A stretch of DNA of 64,000 bases, taken from positions 682,001 to 746,000 of the forward strand of contig NZ_CP117879.1 in NCBI RefSeq assembly GCF_028736155.1, given 5' to 3'. Made by a program: the position numbers and the translations under genes. The notes beneath the pieces were generated by a model, which saw nothing but the letters and a program-made list of their open reading frames with translations, was not told where the DNA came from and made no database searches. Shown in pieces: positions 62,672-64,000 of this stretch. Each line of letters starts with the position of its first letter. The stretch's first letter is position 1. Source of the DNA: Flavobacterium sp. KACC 22763. GTDB taxonomy: Bacteria > Bacteroidota > Bacteroidia > Flavobacteriales > Flavobacteriaceae.

Positions 62672-64000
62672 ATGAATAAATTATTTTTTAGAATACTTGT
62701 TTTATTGATGAGTCTGTCCTTGATAGGGATAATTCTGGTTCAAGTATTTTGGTTCAATTCTTCGTTCAAAAATAATGAAGAGCAGTTTAAATACCACGTT
62801 ACTCAAGTAATTGGAAATGTTGCAGATAAGCTGGAACAACAAGAAGAGTACAGTTTCTACGACAAATATAACCGTATAAAAGACAGTACGGGTAAAATTC
62901 CAAAAAAAGAAGATTTATTGCAAGTATTTTACGTTCAGAGAAATACTAAAACCAATAAAACAATTGTTTATTCTAATACCTTGACATCTGAAGATTATGA
63001 TATCAATGGTTCGGTTTTTAACAAAAAATTCAGCAGTGAGCGTTTTAAAAATTTTAGTTCTAAAAGAGTAACTGAAGTTTATAATAACAACAATGGAATT
63101 GATAATAATAACAGTTTAGGACAAAGTATTATTCCTGATCTTAAAATTGAAAAATCAGGAAGCTTAGATATATTAAATAAAGTTCAGCAGCAAATTCAAT
63201 ATAAAGACATTGCTTCTTTAACTCCAATTGAAGGGAGAATAACAAAAGATAAGCTTTTTAAATTATTAAAGAAAGAGCTCGAAGAATATGGCGTAAAAAC
63301 CAAATTTGAATTTGGGATATACAGCAGTGGCAATCCGACAAAGATAAAATCAGACGGATTTCATTATGATAAAGAAGCTACTTACAGTATTCCGATATAT
63401 ACAGATAATGAAGGAAACAGCAGATATGAACTCTCTGTGACATTTCCTCATAAAAAGAAGTTCTTATTGTCCGAATTATTAAGTATTACTATCTTATCGA
63501 TAGTCTTTACATTAATTATAATTGTAGCATATACGAGTGCCTTAAATCAGTTATTGCGTCAGAAACATATTTCTGAAATTAAAACAGATTTCATTAATAA
63601 CATGACGCATGAGTTTAAAACGCCAATTGCCACTATTAACTTAGCATTAGATGCGATTAGAAGCCCTAAGGTTATTGAAGATAAAGAGAAAGTTTATCGT
63701 TATCTTCAAATGATTAGGGATGAAAATAAGAGAATGCACGCTCAGGTCGAAAATGTTCTGCGTATTTCTAAACTAGAAAAAAGGGAGCTTGATATTACAA
63801 AAGAACCTACTGTAGTAACAGACATTATTGACGATGCAATTGAGCATGTTAATCTAATTTTGGAAGACAGACAAGGAACTGTCGAAAAGCATTATAATGC
63901 AGCCAGAACAACAGTTTTGATAAATGAAGTTCATTTTACAAACGTATTGGTTAATATTTTAGAAAATGCAATCAAATATTCTCCAGATGCGCCTAAGATT
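62672..64000 (+). CDS. Sensor histidine kinase (3' truncated at the window edge)
   Basis: 443 codons are open to the last base without a stop. N-terminal transmembrane helix (~6-28), a periplasmic sensor region (~30-265) rich in Asn, a second helix near 270-292 (LLSITILSIVFTLIIIVAYTS), then the HisKA dimerisation helix with phospho-acceptor His in NNMTHEFKTPIATI and the N-box NVLVNILENAIKYSP of the ATPase domain at the edge. No HAMP domain is evident. Its response regulator probably follows outside the window. Confidence 0.9.
   Translation, partial: MNKLFFRILVLLMSLSLIGIILVQVFWFNSSFKNNEEQFKYHVTQVIGNVADKLEQQEEYSFYDKYNRIKDSTGKIPKKEDLLQVFYVQRNTKTNKTIVYSNTLTSEDYDINGSVFNKKFSSERFKNFSSKRVTEVYNNNNGIDNNNSLGQSIIPDLKIEKSGSLDILNKVQQQIQYKDIASLTPIEGRITKDKLFKLLKKELEEYGVKTKFEFGIYSSGNPTKIKSDGFHYDKEATYSIPIYTDNEGNSRYELSVTFPHKKKFLLSELLSITILSIVFTLIIIVAYTSALNQLLRQKHISEIKTDFINNMTHEFKTPIATINLALDAIRSPKVIEDKEKVYRYLQMIRDENKRMHAQVENVLRISKLEKRELDITKEPTVVTDIIDDAIEHVNLILEDRQGTVEKHYNAARTTVLINEVHFTNVLVNILENAIKYSPDAPKI

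Overview
The window is a low-GC, gene-dense chromosomal segment of a Bacteroidota bacterium, almost certainly a Flavobacterium close to the F. johnsoniae group. The evidence is a T9SS adhesin cassette (type B sorting domain, PorP/SprF partner, OmpA/TPR protein), a PorD homologue, promoters of the Bacteroidota form TTG-N19-TAnnTTTG, few Shine-Dalgarno sequences, a metal-dependent-type KdsA, and a subclass B1 metallo-beta-lactamase resembling the JOHN type. No tRNA, rRNA, insertion sequence, prophage or CRISPR array was seen. The genus call is inference from gene content.

Layout. 1-3.4 kb: the 3' part of a secreted GH43 glycosidase with discoidin and Fn3 domains, then an M28 peptidase. 3.4-6.8 kb (minus strand): a small membrane protein with a Coq4-like protein, a YiiX-type papain-like hydrolase, an outer-membrane protein and kdsA. 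7-9.8 kb: a tight four-gene minus-strand operon pairing an alkylglycerol-monooxygenase-like enzyme with a lysoplasmalogenase (ether-lipid turnover). 9.9-17 kb: a WG-repeat protein flanked by two related hairpins, clpS, prmA, tpiA, a TlpA-like protein, an alpha/beta hydrolase, a DoxX-type protein and a DUF1599 protein. 17-25.4 kb: folP, a lipoprotein, a CHRD lipoprotein, rlmH, a monooxygenase-fold protein, an exported adenosine deaminase, a GNAT/OsmC/pirin operon and an AlkC glycosylase. The intergenic gaps here carry several repeat families. 25.6-31.8 kb: nadC, then a YihY, DUF2147, B1 metallo-beta-lactamase, priA operon, and a LytTR regulator whose terminator lies inside priA.

32-33.8 kb holds the rpsF-rpsR-rplI ribosomal operon and a small conserved protein. 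A 1.1-kb stretch without a credible gene follows, and then the main feature of the window: a 10.4-kb gene for a 3,467-residue T9SS-exported adhesin with fifteen ~80-residue units. The central ten are in exact 240-bp register and include a duplicated three-unit block. It is followed at once by its SprF-like and OmpA/TPR partners. 48.5-64 kb is largely housekeeping: ligA, a 5'-nucleotidase split into two exported proteins, dapA, the conserved bamD-omega-coaBC-porD-recN cluster, fabV, a glycosyltransferase, coaE, and a sensor histidine kinase cut by the right edge.

Themes: surface display through the T9SS, salvage of extracellular nucleotides (split 5'-nucleotidase and exported adenosine deaminase), membrane lipid turnover and envelope biogenesis. 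Nothing looks recently acquired. I did not find a wholly undescribed defence or mobile system. The best candidates for something new are the ether-lipid operon, the domain-swapped split nucleotidase, the covarying hairpin pair around the WG gene, the unnamed fivefold module of the giant adhesin, and the Coq4-like gene in a presumed menaquinone organism.
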